Shown: positions 37,769 through 52,285, counted from the first letter of the stretch. The stretch: 64,000 nt of DNA from Malurus cyaneus samueli (GCA_009741485.1 CM019214.1:9681987-9745986); one strand, 5' to 3'. Made by a program: numbers and translations. The notes: generated from the letters alone by a model not told the origin.

Positions 37769-40195
37769 GTGAGGAGGGCCCGGTGCGTCCCTGCAGCGCT
37801 GCACCGGCATCGCCTCCCCTGGTTCTCGCTTCCTTTCGCCCTGAACGCCATTACTGAGGTGGAGTGATTGGGGCCGCGTAGGCCCGGGCGACGCCTGGAA
37901 ATCAGGCCCTGCCGAGGCGCTTTCCCGACGCTCTCAATGAAATCCACCAGCACCAGCTCGTTCACGCCCGCTGTAAACACTGTTAACACGTAGGCCACTC
38001 CTCTGGCCTCGGCTTCCAGCAGCCCAGCTTCCATGTACGAAAAATGTTCGTGGCTTTTTCATCTAAATTCCTGTAGTTCACCGCGCCGCTTCTCCTCGGA
38101 GTTGTGTCTTAGGGCTTGTCTGTAGGGATTTATTTTAGGCAGTGAAGCTCTCTCCCTTGTCCGACGTGTGCGGCAGAGACAGTTGCGTGTAGTTTGGTCA
38201 CAGATACTCTGTTATTGTCCTCGAGAAAACGGGATTTCACCAGTTGTATGGGTTGTTGGGGGTTTTGTGTGTTAGTTACCACTGTGATAACGTGCGCCGT
38301 CCCACTTTGTGCAGCTTTGTTTGTATACAGTGAGAATAGCTTTTGAAAATTATCTGTTTTGTTCTTAAGTGATTTTTTTTTTGTTGCAGAAGCATCCACT
38401 AATGTTTGGGTAGTTTTATGATGCCATATTTAATTTTCAGGTTGCTCCTTCAGGAGTCCAGTTAGGTATTTTGACGATTTACAGTAGCTTGCAACTGTAC
38501 AGGTAAAAAAGAATCTTTCAGAAAAGAGTTGTTCTAATTAAATGTTCAAAGGACTCCCAGGCTCACTGCAGACATATTGTGTCTGTCTCAGCTGTCTTCA
38601 TGTTATCTGTACAACACGGTTTATATTCACAGTTCTGCAGTTGTGTTCATATCACTGGATGTTTGTATCAGCCCAAAGACCCTCTGAAGTGGCAGGCTCA
38701 AAGCCAGCGCAAGGCCTGCTTTTGCTGACCTACTTGCAGAACTGGGGCCTGTATTTTTATAAAAAGTTGTTGAATTTAGATACTATTATTTTTTCTTGAG
38801 TGTACTTGTGGCAACACTTGCTATGACAGACAGACCACGTAAGCTGTGTTTCTTAGTGGCCTCTAAGATGCCTGACAAATGGGTGGTAAAATGGTTACAT
38901 TTAGGAAGGGGCTATTGATGGATGTTTGGGGGATTGACCTTTATGGATTATGGAGTTAAAACAGTCCCTAATAAGGCAGATTTAGGGGTGACTGAAAGTT
39001 GTAGGTGGCTAACTTCATTATTCATATTTTTCTTGGGAAATTATTTTATTTTCTTCATATTTTACTTGAGAAATTGTCAGGCTTACCCACCAAAAATGTT
39101 ACTGATCAAGTTGCATATTTATTTCAGCAAAACCCAGGTCACACACAAGGGAGTTGGGTTTTTTGTTTGTTTGGGCTTTTTTTGTTTTGTTTCCTGAAAT
39201 CATGCTTTTGATTCTTGAAGTAATGTTTATTCTTTGAATCAACAAACTCTGATAGCTGATACCAAGAATTTCAGGGAGGCATATAAAATGCATGTATTCA
39301 TTATTCTGTTGCAATACCCTGGACTACAGTGATGCTTGATGATAGCTGTGTACAAAACACAGAAACATCGTCATAAAGGTGCAGTGGAAGAAACAGATTA
39401 TCAGCATGTTTATCGGGAGGGAATTAACTTGAAATGAATGTAAGATTGTATCACAGTAACTTCTTCCTCTTGTACTTTTTTTCTTTTATATAGTATGTCT
39501 TCAAGGTGTTTCTTTTGGGAAGCTTTTGTCTTAATCTTGCCTGGCTGCTGCTTCATGTCTTGCAGAATTTGCCCTTGTGGCAATTCCTCTGCCCATGGAA
39601 TTGATAGGAAGACTACCTCTGGAGGTGGTAATCAATAAAGATGGTGGTAGCAGAATTGTTTCTGTCTCTGTGGAACACTGTCACCCTTACATAAACAAAA
39701 TGTGGGTTTTCTTCCCCACATCATGGTGCATTGTACTCAGAAGTAGACCAGTGTAACTACTCTGTGTTCTAAAGGCACACTTTTACGTATGCATTTTATT
39801 AATATTCTGAAATTCATAGATGAGAGACTCAGAATAAACTGAAATAATGATTAGCGTCTATTTTGCAAAATTAAATAGACTTCCAAGAAAATAAAGGTAC
39901 CTGTAATACCTTTGTTCCGAGACAGCTTATATTTGAAATTAAAACTAGTTTAGGACCTTCCAATAAGAATACAGCCTTGGGTAAGGATGGATAGGAATTC
40001 ATTTATTTATTAGTTTGAAAAATTTATTTTTAAATGGCTTTGAAGTTCTGTTTCTGTCAGGTGTGTATTGAAAATATATTAAATTCCATGGAAAATGTTT
40101 CTGCCCTTCCTGCTCTGGTGTAGACAAATTCAGAACTTATTTCAGATGTTTGAATGGAAAGCACTTTTTTAGGCAGTGCTGCTCTGAGTGTAGAG

Positions 40196-40226
40196 ATATA
40201 TATGTATAAATATATATGTGTATGTA
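40196..40226. repeat. TA/TG-rich simple repeat
   Basis: Imperfect ATATATATGTATAAATATATATG-type dinucleotide repeat of about 31 bp in intron 1. Confidence 0.8.
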
Positions 40227-41582
40227 TTTACTCATTTTTTCTTTTTAAGAAATACTGTTTTATCTATTCTAAGAGATAAAAACCAGGTATATTTTGAAAA
40301 CATCATGATCAGGATAGCCTCATTTGTGCAGTAAATGATTCGAAGGTGTTTCCTACTGTTTTTAACTTAAAGCAGGATTTAATTTTTTTTAAAGACAATC
40401 CAAACCCTGCAACATCCCTCAACCTGTAGCACTTATTTTCATTCTTTCACATGTAATCTCAAGAGCCTTGCTAACGTGCACTTGCAGAGACCAGTGTGAA
40501 GTGGTTGTCTGAAGTTATAAGAACCTTTGCTGGATTTTGTGTTCATTTGAAAACTTGTAAATGTGAAGGCTTTTGTGCCTTGTAGACAGTTGTTTCGTGA
40601 GTGTTAGCATTAATAGTAATCTGAACATATATGCATGGTTTCTCTTGTTCAGGTATCTTTAGTTTTTCTTAGGTGGATGTGATTTCTCTTCATCCTCTGT
40701 GTAGCTGCTCTCAGTTTTATTATCTGGATCACCCCTGTTTAAAATCAGAATTCTAAATTTGAAGCTGTACTTCACAGTATGTTTTGGGAACACAGCTTGA
40801 TAATGTCTGTCTTTCGTTGTAGTCCTTGTCTTTGGCAAAACTGGAAATATGGTGTGCTGTTCCTGTAGACTTGTCTTTTTATCACACATGATATCTGTAG
40901 TGTATAAATACACAACATTACTTCTATTTTTTAACATAACTGAGCATTGTTCTGGTATTTCATAGCAGAGGTGAGGGAGGGAAAGAAGGCCTTCTTTGAG
41001 CATATTCTTGCATGCAGTGAGACTTGAGATTTTCTGCCAGACAAGTTTGAGCTCCTTGAGATTCATGTGTTAAAAAAACACAGTAACATTTTTCTGTGTA
41101 TTAAATCTAGTTTTTGTTCTCTTACTGATGTAGAAACACCTGAATGTTCTCACACTGTTATTATGAAACCGTAATTCATTATGAGTTCCCTTTTTAGAAC
41201 AGTTATGCTGTATTGGCTGCCTCTCTTACGCTTAAGGCTAGAACATGACTTGAGAACATGGTTAACAGAGTTTCCTCTGCACTCTGTGATTTAGATATTT
41301 TGTTTGGAGTCTTCAGTAGACAGACAGGGGCAGAAAGCTGTTCTGTGATGACTTTGCTGCCAAAATGTCAACTGCTGTCTTTCTGATACATTACAGTGTC
41401 CACTTGAGCCCATTGGTGCATTGAGCATGTTCTGTAGATCTGGCTTGGTAAAGTAATTTAAAATGGGGTGTTGGTAACATTACAGGAGAGCTGTTTAATA
41501 ACTGTCCTCACTGTAGAGGATAGGAGGAAAGTAAATAAGGTCTTAAAGTAGCCAGTTGTGACTTAATGATAAATCTTTTTAC

Positions 41583-41605
41583 TTTTTTTTTTTTTTTTTT
41601 TTTTT
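41583..41605. repeat. Poly(T) tract, 23 bp
   Basis: An uninterrupted run of 23 T in intron 1 with no visible retroposon body. It may be length-polymorphic. Confidence 0.9.
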
Positions 41606-44600
41606 CCTTAAGGAAACTTAATATCACAACAGTTTCTTTCCCATTTCCAATTGAGAATTTTCTAATATTTATGTTGTTCTGTAAGAAGTCATTAGTCATT
41701 TTATTTAAGAGCTGAATTTAGTCTGCTTATTATCAAGGCTTTTTGGTTGCCAGCTGTTGACGTGTTTTCAAGTAAAAATTATAATGCTGGGAATGAAAAC
41801 GACTTGGACACAGGTATGTTCCCAGGATTGCTTTCTAACATTGTTGATGCATGGTTTTCTTAAAGGATTAGTTATTATTGACTGTGGGAATGGTTGCTTG
41901 TTTTTGGCTAAGTTTGTGTTAATATGCCTCTGAAAGAGATCCATGGGATGTAGATCTGTGATCTAGTTGTATTTTGAATGCTGGTATTGTCAACATTTTT
42001 TGTGAAGTTAAATTGAAGACTGCTTTAGAAGTAATGGGTAACCATCAGGAATGTTACTGTGGGAAGCTTTTATTTGTAGCATCCTTGATCTGCTTACAAG
42101 TTTGCCTTGCATATGTAACTGCCAACAGAAAAATGTGATTTTCTTGCATGTAGATCTTTTAATGGACATCTCAGCAAATTCTGCTATTTGGTAGTTAGCA
42201 TTTAGCTGTGGATTCACTCAGAAGAGGGGAATTCCACATTGCATCATTCCTTAGAGATGTGCTTTTTTTCCAAATTCCATTTTTAAGCTGAGATTCAAGA
42301 CGGTGTTGAAGGCAAGACATCCTTGTTGCATGAGTTTGCTCATATCCTCTCTGTTATAAATTGCAGAAGAGTTCTCTAGTATTTTTTTTAACACAAGTGT
42401 TCAAATGAATGCTTCCAAATAATGAAAAGTATGCAGAGGGAGTTTCAGGGCTGTCTTTTCATTAAGTTTTCATATAAAATACCCAAAACTCAAGTAATAG
42501 AAAATTGTCCCTAGAAGAGCCTTTAAGACAAGTAGCACTTTTTTATAACAGTTGAATGGCAATATGAAATGACAGAAAAAACATGTGTTCCAAATTCCAT
42601 AGGGTTCAGTGCTTAAGTCTTTTAATTGCTGCTTAACATTTTCTAAAGCTTCAGCAGTACTAGGTGTGGGAAAAAGAAAACGTTTTGTTTTGTGTAGGGA
42701 TGGTCTTAGCTGTAAGAACATGAAATGGTGAAAGAAGGGAAAAATATTGTTTAAAAATGTGTTCAGTAAGAATAATCAGTAGTGATGCATGTCAGTTATG
42801 ACCTCCCTGTTACAAGAGAGGCTTTTTTGGTTGAAGTGGTGTGTCCTTTCTGAGACTGTCGTGTGGGATAGTGGGGTCAGGCCTGTGTTGGCTGTTGGTG
42901 GAATTTCAGTTTCCTTGTCCAGAAATAAATTTGACAGTGAGTGGAACAAAAGGCCCATTTTTAATGTAAGATGAGAATAAACATTGTTGTCAAAACATAC
43001 TGGCATCTTGGTAAATGAGCCTTGAATTGTTTATGGTGTATGTTTTTCTGTTGTTTTAGCAAGAGAGTACTTCGGTATGTTTTTTAGTAAGTTTCAACAG
43101 GACATGTCCATAAATTTGAAAGTTGAATAAGAAAGGTGTATCTGTTAAACTCAATTTTTAGGTGAATAGGTTGGTGAAATACTAAAATGTTGGTAAACTA
43201 AAACCTTAAACTATAGTTTAAACTGTATTTTAGACTTTGTAAATTACTGATTTAGAAATAGAATGTTAATTGTTGATGATTTCCAACGTTTTCTTTTAAT
43301 TCATTTTCCTGAACCTTTAGCTGTGTGGATTTCCTTTTTTTCAGTCTTCAATTGGGACATATATCCTCCGGAGCTTGAAGTTACAACTCTAGTGGCTGAT
43401 TCTATAGTTTCAGGCTCCAGTTTTACACTGCCCTCCATATGTCTTGACCTGTCTTTGAGACAATGTTTTATTAACCCCAGTGGCACCTTAAGATCCCAGC
43501 TGCTTTTCCTTGAAGCTTATAATGGTGTGTGTGTATATAAACACATGTGTGCAGACACTCATGCAATGGGACTTTTTCTAGGATGATGTACTGACATTTT
43601 TGCCTAGGTGAGGTGCTAATGTCAGATATCTAAAGTGCTTTATTGCTCTCCTGTGTCAGGATGTCTTCATGATAGTTTCGGTAATGAGGCAGGAACACAG
43701 CCTCAAACTTCTCACAGTTTGTGTTCCTGTAGCAGTTCAGCCAGGCTGCTGTGGGTGACAGTTTGTTACATGTTTAGTGAAGATGTAGCTGAAAACATGA
43801 ATTCCCTGTGTGCCATTTGGGAAGGCATTATTTTTTTCCCCTTCCATGTATAGGATTGTCAAAATGAGGTTGGTTTTTTGGCTGTTTTTTTGAATATGAT
43901 ACAGCAAGGTGAGTTAAGTGGTAGTGAAACCTTGCTATAAGTTAATGTGTCTTCAGCCATGAAAAAGCCCCAGTAAGTCCCAGCCAGTGGTTAGCAGGTG
44001 AATGACTGGAATTTTCTGCTTACCTGCACCATTCTGAGATTTTTTGTCTAGATGAAGGAGGGTTTGGCAATTCATCATGTCACAAATGTTTCTGTTATTT
44101 CCTATCACTTCCCTGATAATGGTAAGAAAATTTAGGACCAGTAGAACTCTGGATATGTTGCCTGGAGGTAGCTTGAGGAGGATAGTAGTTATTTTAGCTT
44201 CATTGTTGGCAAGTAAGACCCAATATAGGAGTTTAATTTGGAGGTTCCAGTGCACTGTGTTGGTTGATCCTTAGATGGTACTTGAGATGATCACCTTTTT
44301 CTGAAATTGAAATGATACCAATACTCAATGCACCGTTTGTTTGTATGTGTCATATTTAACCCAGGTACAAGAGATGTGTGGGTTATGGATATTATCTAGG
44401 CCAGCAGTGAGTAACTCAACAGCTGAGAGCAGAGAATCAAAATCTCTACAGCTTCATGCTTTTGAGTATGTATTTACACTGTGCTACACCTGAAATACAG
44501 TTTGAAGATTTGGTGGTGCTGATGAGTCACTGCAGTTCATTGTGGGTGCAAAAATACAATAAATAAATAGTAGTTCACACTTAAAATGAAGACTAATCTT

Positions 44601-45539
44601 TTAGTTCTACTTTCAGTTAGTCTCACAGCAAAATTTGCTTTAAATGTGAGTTTATTGTTGTATGTCTCTTAAATTCTGAATTGCAGCTGTCCACTAGAAT
44701 TCTTTATTCCATGTGTTAGATGTAATCAGCTTCTCTAGTGTGTTTGATCAGTTTAAGTTCTTGTGTTAGAACTTCATTCCAGAAATGGAGGGGAGGGGGG
44801 AAGCCTGAACAACCATGTTGACATTTAAAGAGTTCAGTTGCAATGGTTTTTCTTTTGATAGGAATTGTGAAGAAATTACTTTTGGGATATATTTCTCTAG
44901 GTATAAAAAACTTTGCTTCTTACACAGGCAAGTGTTTGTTTTTTCTTAAGATACTTCAATGATTTTTGTCACGATTCTCTCTTAATTTTGTTAATGTTTT
45001 TGTAATTTGCTCCTACTTGTCTGCCTGGTTAGGTGTTAGTAATCTGCCTTCAAGGAGAGTTGTCTTGTCTCTACTGAATAGCTAATGTTCTGTTTCCCCA
45101 GAATTGGTGATGCTGGATGTATTATTTTAGGGACACTTTCTAGCTGTGAATAAGAAAGTGTCTGCTTTGTAGACAACAACTTGTCACAGGGTGCATGTAA
45201 TCAGTTGGGTTTTTCCTTTGACTTGCTGCATTTATAAACAGAGGTTGAGGCGCCTTGTTCTTGCGCAGATTCTTGATAAATGGAAGTGAAGAGTTTAGGT
45301 TTTCCATATTATTTTATCAGGACATGGGGTTTGTATTTCAGAGTGGATTTCTCAACAGAACTAAAAGCTTATTTTTAAAATACCTCCATTTTTCATTTTT
45401 TAGTCAAATGTTTGGATGGCTCAGTGAGATTACTTTAAAATTGTATATGATAAAAAAACAAATGATGCAAAGAGCCTGGGCAAAAATTATGAATCATGGT
45501 CTATAGAAGCATTTTACCATTTAGGGAGATGGAAATGGA

Positions 45540-46190
45540 TCCTGGGGTCCAGCCAGGTTGAATGCTTCCAGTGATACAACATCCACAACTCTGGGCAACC
45601 TGTTTGAGTGCTTCACCACCTTCACAGTAAAGATTTTCTTCCTAGCAGCTCATCTAAATGTACTCTCTTTCATCCCCCCTTGTCCTGTCTCTGCATGTCC
45701 TTGTCAGAACTCCCTCTCCAGCTTTTTCCTAAGTCCCCTTTACGTACTGGAAGGTACTCTAAGGTTTCACCAGACCTTTCTCTTCTCTGGGCCGAGCAAC
45801 CCCAGCTCTCTCAGCCTGTCTTCATGGTAGAGTTGCTTTCCCTTCAGGTAACTTTTCTGATCTCTTCTGGACCTGCTACAGCAGGTCCATGTCTTTCTTG
45901 TACTGAGGACCTCAGGGCTGAGCCCAGCACTATGGGTGGGATGTCACCAGAGCAGAGTAGGGGGGCAGAATCCCCTCCTTCAACCTGCTGCCACACTGCT
46001 TTGAATGCAGCCCAGGGCACATACCTTTCTGGGCTGTGAGTGCACATTGCCTGGGTCGTGCTGAGTGTCTTGTCCCCTAACATCCCCAGGTCCACTTCAG
46101 AGCTCTCATTCCATTCTTCACCTGTCCTGTACTTGTGTTTGAGATTACTCTGACCCAAGTATAGGACCTTGCACTGGGTCTTGAACTTCG
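45540..46190 (-). mobile_element. CR1 LINE fragment, degenerate
   Basis: The + strand shows GATACAACATCCACAACTC, then GGGCAACCTGTTTGAGTGCT, CTTTCATCCCCCCTTGTCC, CAGCCTGTCTTCATGG and ACCAGAGCAGAGTAGGGGGG. This is the reverse complement of the avian CR1 3' UTR and the end of ORF2. The terminal ~80 bp of the 3' end appear lost or highly diverged. Several frame disruptions are present and it is non-functional. The side toward 46190 is the 5'-truncated end. Confidence 0.8.
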
Positions 46191-49100
46191 GGTTCCTCTG
46201 AGTTTACTTAAACATGGAAAATGGGAAGGTAGGAGAATAAAGTGTGTCATTAAACTGGTGTTTCCCCCACCCCCTCTACTTAATTATCAACTCTTCCTCC
46301 CATTGGATCCTTGACTCATTAGTCAGATGGAAGTGGATTGTCATTCAGTATTTTATCTTTGGAATTCTTTCTGTAAATGCCTGTGTAACATCTGTCTAAA
46401 TACTAAGTAGAATTATTCTTCTATTAATAAGCTTGATAGGCTTTTTAGGTTCTTTCCATTCTTACCCTGTACCTTACCCAAACATAATCAAAAAGCTTGC
46501 ATTGTCTTTTGTGTTATTGACGAAGAACTGAGACACAGAGGCTGTAAACTTCAAAACTACCTCCTGTCATAACTTTTCAGTGGATTTTTGTTAGATATTC
46601 AGGTGTTAATACAGTTTTGTTGACTTAAGTTGCTGTTGTACTCCCTCACTCTTCCTCAGTTTTCTCTTTTTCTCAATACCCAGAAGAATGAGAGGGGGAT
46701 GAATCGGTTAATCTGAAAAAGACCTGTGTGTTCTCCAGCAATGTTTATGAGCAAGACACAGAGTTAACGATTTGAGAGTTCTGTATAACTGCCTTATAAG
46801 CCAGAGATTTCCCTTTGTTTTCTGAAGTTCTGTTTCTTTCCTTATAAAAAATCATTTAACTTCTGTGACAAATAAAGTATAGACAATTTTTCTTCCTGGT
46901 GCCTCAGCTGATTACTGTTTACTCAGGGGACTTAGTTTGATGGAAATGAAATTACAGTGGAAACTACATTACTCTGAAAATACCAATTAGGTAGGAGAAA
47001 AATGACAAATTGAGCCTTTGACAAATACAGAGAGCAGGTTGTGTCTGTCTCTCATACAGCCACAAAATTTTGTTAAATGAAAACTTGTGAAAAAATACTG
47101 AGATGTTGACTGTCACGGATGCAGCTGCTGTACTCAGCTACCCATGCTCTGTCATGTCTAGTTCCATTTCTTTACCTGAGTTTCCAGGTAATGTTTGAAT
47201 TGTAGAGTTTTGCTTACAGGTTTATAGCTCTGGCCTTTTTGTCGTCAGAAGTAAAATTTTTGTTGCCTTCTGTGTTATACAACTCCATTTTTTACCTGCT
47301 GTGGCTTCGTAGTTAAGTTGTCTGCTTGTGGTGATATTATTGAAGTATTACTGCCAAATAATTTTCCTGACTCATTGCGATCTGCTGAGTATTCCCCTGG
47401 CTTTATCCTAATTTCCATGACAGTTTGTTGCCTTCACCTTCTGAAACTTCTTGCACTTGGCTTTATTTGCTGTGGCTGCTTAATATTTCTTTCATGACTT
47501 AACTTGTGTGGTTCGTGAACTGACATTCCTGGCATATATCATCTACTTAACAGCATTTTTTTGTCGGTGTTTTCCTGTGATATCCATTATGCTTGGGAAA
47601 AATTTTGGTCTTTATGACTTTTCTGTGTTGTACAGACTCATCTGTGATATAATGTATGTGAACCTTGGTTCTATATTAGTTAAAAACACGCCAATTATAA
47701 TGTGTGTTCTGTCCTCTTTTCCTCCTCTTCTAGGGTGTATTTCATGAGAGATTTGCAGTGATGCTGAAAGATTTGGTTCTATTCATGGTTATATGTTCTT
47801 CCTGTTTCTCCTGCCATTGTTAGTGTTCATATGGCATGTGATGCAGCTGAAAACTAAAATGATTTTATTCCTATCCTCCAGTTACCTTTCAGCCAGATTG
47901 GTTTCTTGATCTGGCTGGTGATGTGGTGATGCAAGGGCTAATTCTGTAGCAGTGAAAAAGTGGTTAGGATGGAAGCCAGCAGCATCACCCTCCTTCCCTT
48001 CTTGTCACAATGGACACACTTGCCTGATTTCAGGCGGTGAGGTTTTACATTGAGCTGAAGTGTGTCTACAGGCAGAAATACAATGAAACTTATTTTCTAA
48101 AATTTATCAAGATATAATACTTGTACTGGGGAATGAGATTTCTGCTTTGTGCTGAGATTCCAACAATAGAAGCAGAAGAGATCCATGTACACACTGTGGT
48201 GGCAAAACCACTATTAAAGTTCTGTGACTCTGACGTTGTTCTGGTTTAAGCCTTGTCCCTGAGGAGAACAGGTCCAATGTTCCACTTGTCTCTCCTGGCC
48301 TGTTGGTAGGTTCATGTCAGCAGTGAGATCTTTGTAGTGTGTTTTGTGACTGAAGGGAGGGCTCTTTGGCAAGGGGGTTTATGGGATCGGCAGTTTATAG
48401 GATTATTTTGGTGCAGGAAGAACAGCAGCAATGTGTGTTTTGGATTTTTTTATTTCGTGTGTGGTGAGTTGAGGTTTTTTTGAATGACTTCCTGGTTTTC
48501 AGATTGCTGCAACAGAGTTCTTAAACCAATCTTCATTTCTTAGGATGTGGTAATAGTTGATTGTTTTTTCCTGCATTTCTCAGTAAAGAACAGTTTGACA
48601 TGCTTTTTGATATGCTTTATGGATACAGGAATACTGTATGTCTGAGACAGTGGTGTCACTTCCTGGTTCTTGGGTGAGAATAGTGGAAATAATTCTCCTG
48701 TTTGTAACCCTCTTTTGTTCTTAATGTATTTTCTAGGGGCTTCTTGTTCCTTTTCAACTTCCTCTGCTTTTTATCTTTTTGCATTTATGTCAAACTACAG
48801 CTTTCATTGTGTTGGCAGAAGGAACATAAAGACACAAGACAAAACTGCTGTTCTGTTGCTGCTTCTTAGTTCCTTATAGAAAGGCCAAGATTTTTAAGGG
48901 GAGTTGTTACCCAAGTTCTCTAGAGCAGGTAGATAGTTTTTTGGGATTTCTGGAGCATCCAGACTGCTTAGGAAGATGGCTTGTCTGAGTTTGGTTGGAA
49001 TGGAGCATGGTTAAGGCACAAAATATTAAAAGAAATGAGCTAACATCCTGTAACGCCTCTAGGGAGTTTGTGCAAGCTTGATTTTTCAGACCAAGTATCT

Positions 49101-50445
49101 TCTGACTGAAATGCTTGTAAGGCAGCAGAAAATGTCAAAATGTTTACTTGCAGTTATCTGGCATGGGATGGTACAAAAATCTCCAGGCTGAGTAGGCAGT
49201 TGGTACATTGAAACTAGTTGGAAGTTTGGCTAAGTTTGTTAAACAGTTGTGAAGAAGCTTATTGAAACATGAATTTTAATGCTGGTGTCACTTTCTTCAG
49301 TGTTAGAGACATTTAAATTACACTTGACAATGATGATGGTAGAATTAGAGTTCCTCTGCTTAGTTTGTGCTGATTAAACATTGCATGAAAAGCAGACCTA
49401 AAAAAGAAAGTGAAATAAAAGCTAGTACAGTAATGGGAATACTTAGATATTTGAATTAAAAAAATCAAAGAATCTAGGTGTTTCACAAAAATATTTTTTG
49501 TTATGATTTTAAAATATTATCTGCTTCCAGCTTAATATCTGGAGTGTTAGGTACTGTATCATGCTTTAATTATGTACAATTAATCAAGCAGTAAGTTGTG
49601 TTGACTTTCTACTTTGTGTGAAAGTTTCCATGATGTCACAGGATATCAGATGTAAAGACTACTACTAATTGATTAATAAATTTTCTTTAGTGCGGTGTTT
49701 AACATAGTTTAGAGAAGCTGTTAAGCTTTCCATGGGAAACATGAAGGGAGCCACATGGGCTGATCCTGATTTTTGCAGGCTGGCTTTAAACTCCACTTTT
49801 CTACCGGAATCTTCACAGTCCAATTGCAGTATTGGCATTGGGTGCTGCATTCTGTGGTGACATGTCAGGTACCATACATAAGCAGGATTAAGAAACAGCG
49901 CACAAGTAAAATGTAAAAACAACATTCTAGTAATATCTCTAGTTCACTGGCTGAATTACTTTAGCCAACACTTCAAATATTTATACTTCTGAGTTTTGCA
50001 AAGACTTAAGTGCAGCTTATGTACTATAAATAAGGCCATGTTTTAAAGCTGCAAGTGGGACAAATCTGCAGGATATCATTATCCTTCCCTTCAAGTATTT
50101 GAGAAAGAATGAAGGTAGCAAAAGCCATTCAGTGCTTACCAGTGGCCTGGTAGAAGGCATGAACCTCATCAGAAATTACAGAAGCCATAATGTGTTTATG
50201 TATCTCCAGAAGAAACCAAGGCTAGGGATGCCACTGAATATCAGTGGCAGTTTGGATCTTGGTATGCTGTGGCACAATCTTCCAAGAATGAAATGTTAAA
50301 GGGTTAATTCCTTTTTTACTCTGTTCCATAGGAAGAATTGAAGTTGTGAACAGTATTAAATGGCTCTAATACATCAAAGGCAATGTTTTGATTTAAAGTT
50401 TCCTAATTAGCTTTTTAGATTTTTGTCTGCTGTTAGTATTATCTG

Positions 50446-50500
50446 TAGTCCTGAGGCAGTTGGACTAGATGATCATTGGAGGTCCCTTGCAGATGAACAA
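50446..50500 (+). mobile_element. CR1 LINE 3' tail remnant
   Basis: GTTGGACTAGATGATCATTG, followed by GAGGTCCCTTGCAGA, matches the terminal part of the CR1 3' UTR (GGACTAGATGATC...GGTCCCTT). Upstream sequence is too diverged to assign, so it may be part of a longer old copy. Confidence 0.55.
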
Positions 50501-50999
50501 AATAATTATATTCTTAAATATTCCTATAACTGGAGGAGGAAGTAGATATCTCACAGTTCTAGCTTCATCAATCCTGCCTACGAAATTGTGTTTAAAAAAT
50601 ATCTGAGATTTCTTTGTGAGCCCTGTAGCAAAAGAAGAAAACTTTCAAGGAGATTTCAGAGGCTTATTGTCTGTTTATCCTCTGGTAGAGTTAGGGGACA
50701 AAAGTTCTTAATAATGATAAAGAGTTTGAGCCCCACACATGAAAAGAAGTGAGATATTCTGTGGATGTTTTTTTGAAATTAACAAAACTTATGTTCTTTT
50801 TTAGTGTACAGTAGGACCTGACTTAGAAATTATAGAACGGAGCGCAACCTAAAACAACAATAAAACCTTCCTGCATAAATTGCAGAACAGAAGTTTGGGA
50901 TGTGTACTGTCAGTCGCTTGAACAATACCTACCCTCACAATATTTGATACAAGCCCCAGTGTTTTTACCAAGTTAAAGGTCCAAGGATTTGATCATTAG

Positions 51000-51870
51000 A
51001 GAAGAAGAGGGCCTTGAACACTGTCAGTGTTGGGCATCCACAACCTCCCCGGGCAGTGTGTTCCAGTGTCTCACCACTGTCAAAGTAAAAAATTTCTTCC
51101 TAATATTTAACCTAAATTTCCCTTCCTTCAGTTTGTGCCCATTACTCCTTGTCCAGCCAGTACTGTTTCTGATGAAGAGTTAGTCTTCAATTTTCCTTAG
51201 ACCCCCTTCAGGTACTGGAAGTTGCTGTGTGGTCTCCACTCAACTTTCTCCCAGCTGAACAGCCCCAACTTTCTCAGCCTGTCTTCATTAGGGAGATGCT
51301 TCAGTTCTCTTACCAACTTTGTAACCTCCTCTGGACTTGCTCCAACAATTCCCTGTCCTTATATTGAGGACACCAGAACTGTAAACAGCACTCCAGGAGG
51401 GGTCCCACCAGAGCAGAGTAGAGGGGGAGAATCTCCTTTGACCTGCTGGCCAATCTCTTTTTGGTGCAGCCCAGGACACATTTGGCATTTGGGGCTGTGA
51501 GCTCACGCTCCCAATTTCCATTGAGTTTTTCATCGAGTATCACCCTCAAGTTCTTCCCTGCAGGGCTGCTCTCAATCCCTTTTCCATCTGTAGGTTTGTC
51601 TGGGATTGCCCTGTATCACATGCAGGGCCTTGTGCTTGACTGTGTTGAGTTTCCTGAGGTTCACACAGACCCATCTCGGGCTTGTCCAGGTTCCTGTGTA
51701 TGGCATCCCTTCTCTCCAGTGTGCTGACCACACCACACAGGCTGAGAGTGCCTCAGTCCCACTGTCCATGTCACCTCCAAAGATGTTAAACAGCACTGGT
51801 TCCAATACAATGAGGAACATCCCTTGTCTCTGCTCTCCACATGGACAACGAGCCACATGGGCAGCACAAA
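51000..51870 (-). mobile_element. CR1 LINE fragment with ORF2 C-terminus
   Basis: Reading on -, the segment encodes the CR1 ORF2 C-terminal hallmark PLYSALVGPLLECCLQFW (around 51410-51365), followed by the 3' UTR up to ~51000. The 5' end near 51870 lies just downstream of the reverse-transcriptase region. The terminal 3' tail beyond 51000 is missing or diverged. Several frameshifts and stops are present, so it is inactive. Confidence 0.88.
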
Positions 51871-52285
51871 AGGGGATGGGGAGGAAAAGGGAATTGAAGA
51901 AAGGAGATCAAACTATCCTCTCTGGGCATAAACCCATTTAGTGAATCTCAGAACCGCTCATGCAACTTCCTACAGGTCTGATAAAAAAGATCAGTTAGTA
52001 CTTTCCTTCATCATAAATGTGAAAGGTATTAGAGACTACCTGGATTTCTGTACTGCATTTTAATATGCTTGTCTGATTAAGTTTCCAGGAAAGAAAATAA
52101 AAATAGGTTTTAATAAATGAATCTTTACTGAGTGAAATCAGAATTCTTAACATTATTTTAACAAACAGGAACAGATTCCTAGCTAGACCCTTCACCTAGC
52201 AGTATGCAATACTATTAATATATTAACCAATTACATAGATAAAACTGTAATACTACTAATAAATCTGGAATCCAAACTAACAGGG

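Larger units (their letters stand above)
36578..37900 (+). promoter_or_regulatory. USP9X: CpG-island promoter of USP9X
   Basis: This is very GC- and CpG-rich sequence, in sharp contrast with the AT-rich flanks. It contains two CRE-like sites at its start, GC boxes (for example GGGGCGGAG near 37130), a (GC)6 tract and a (GT)6 tract. There is no convincing TATA box at the expected place. It lies directly upstream of, and over, the inferred non-coding exon 1. That arrangement is typical of housekeeping vertebrate promoters with dispersed start sites. Several ORFs of 120-345 codons cross it on both strands; they reflect low stop-codon frequency at high GC. Possible divergent transcription on - cannot be judged from sequence alone. 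Confidence 0.85.

Noticed and set aside
36615..38034. ORFs of 120-345 codons on both strands over the CpG island
   Set aside because: High GC lowers stop-codon frequency. The peptides are Arg/Ala/Pro/Gly-rich without domains, and many frames are open at once.
45608..46039. 143-codon + ORF
   Set aside because: Antisense reading of a CR1 fragment.
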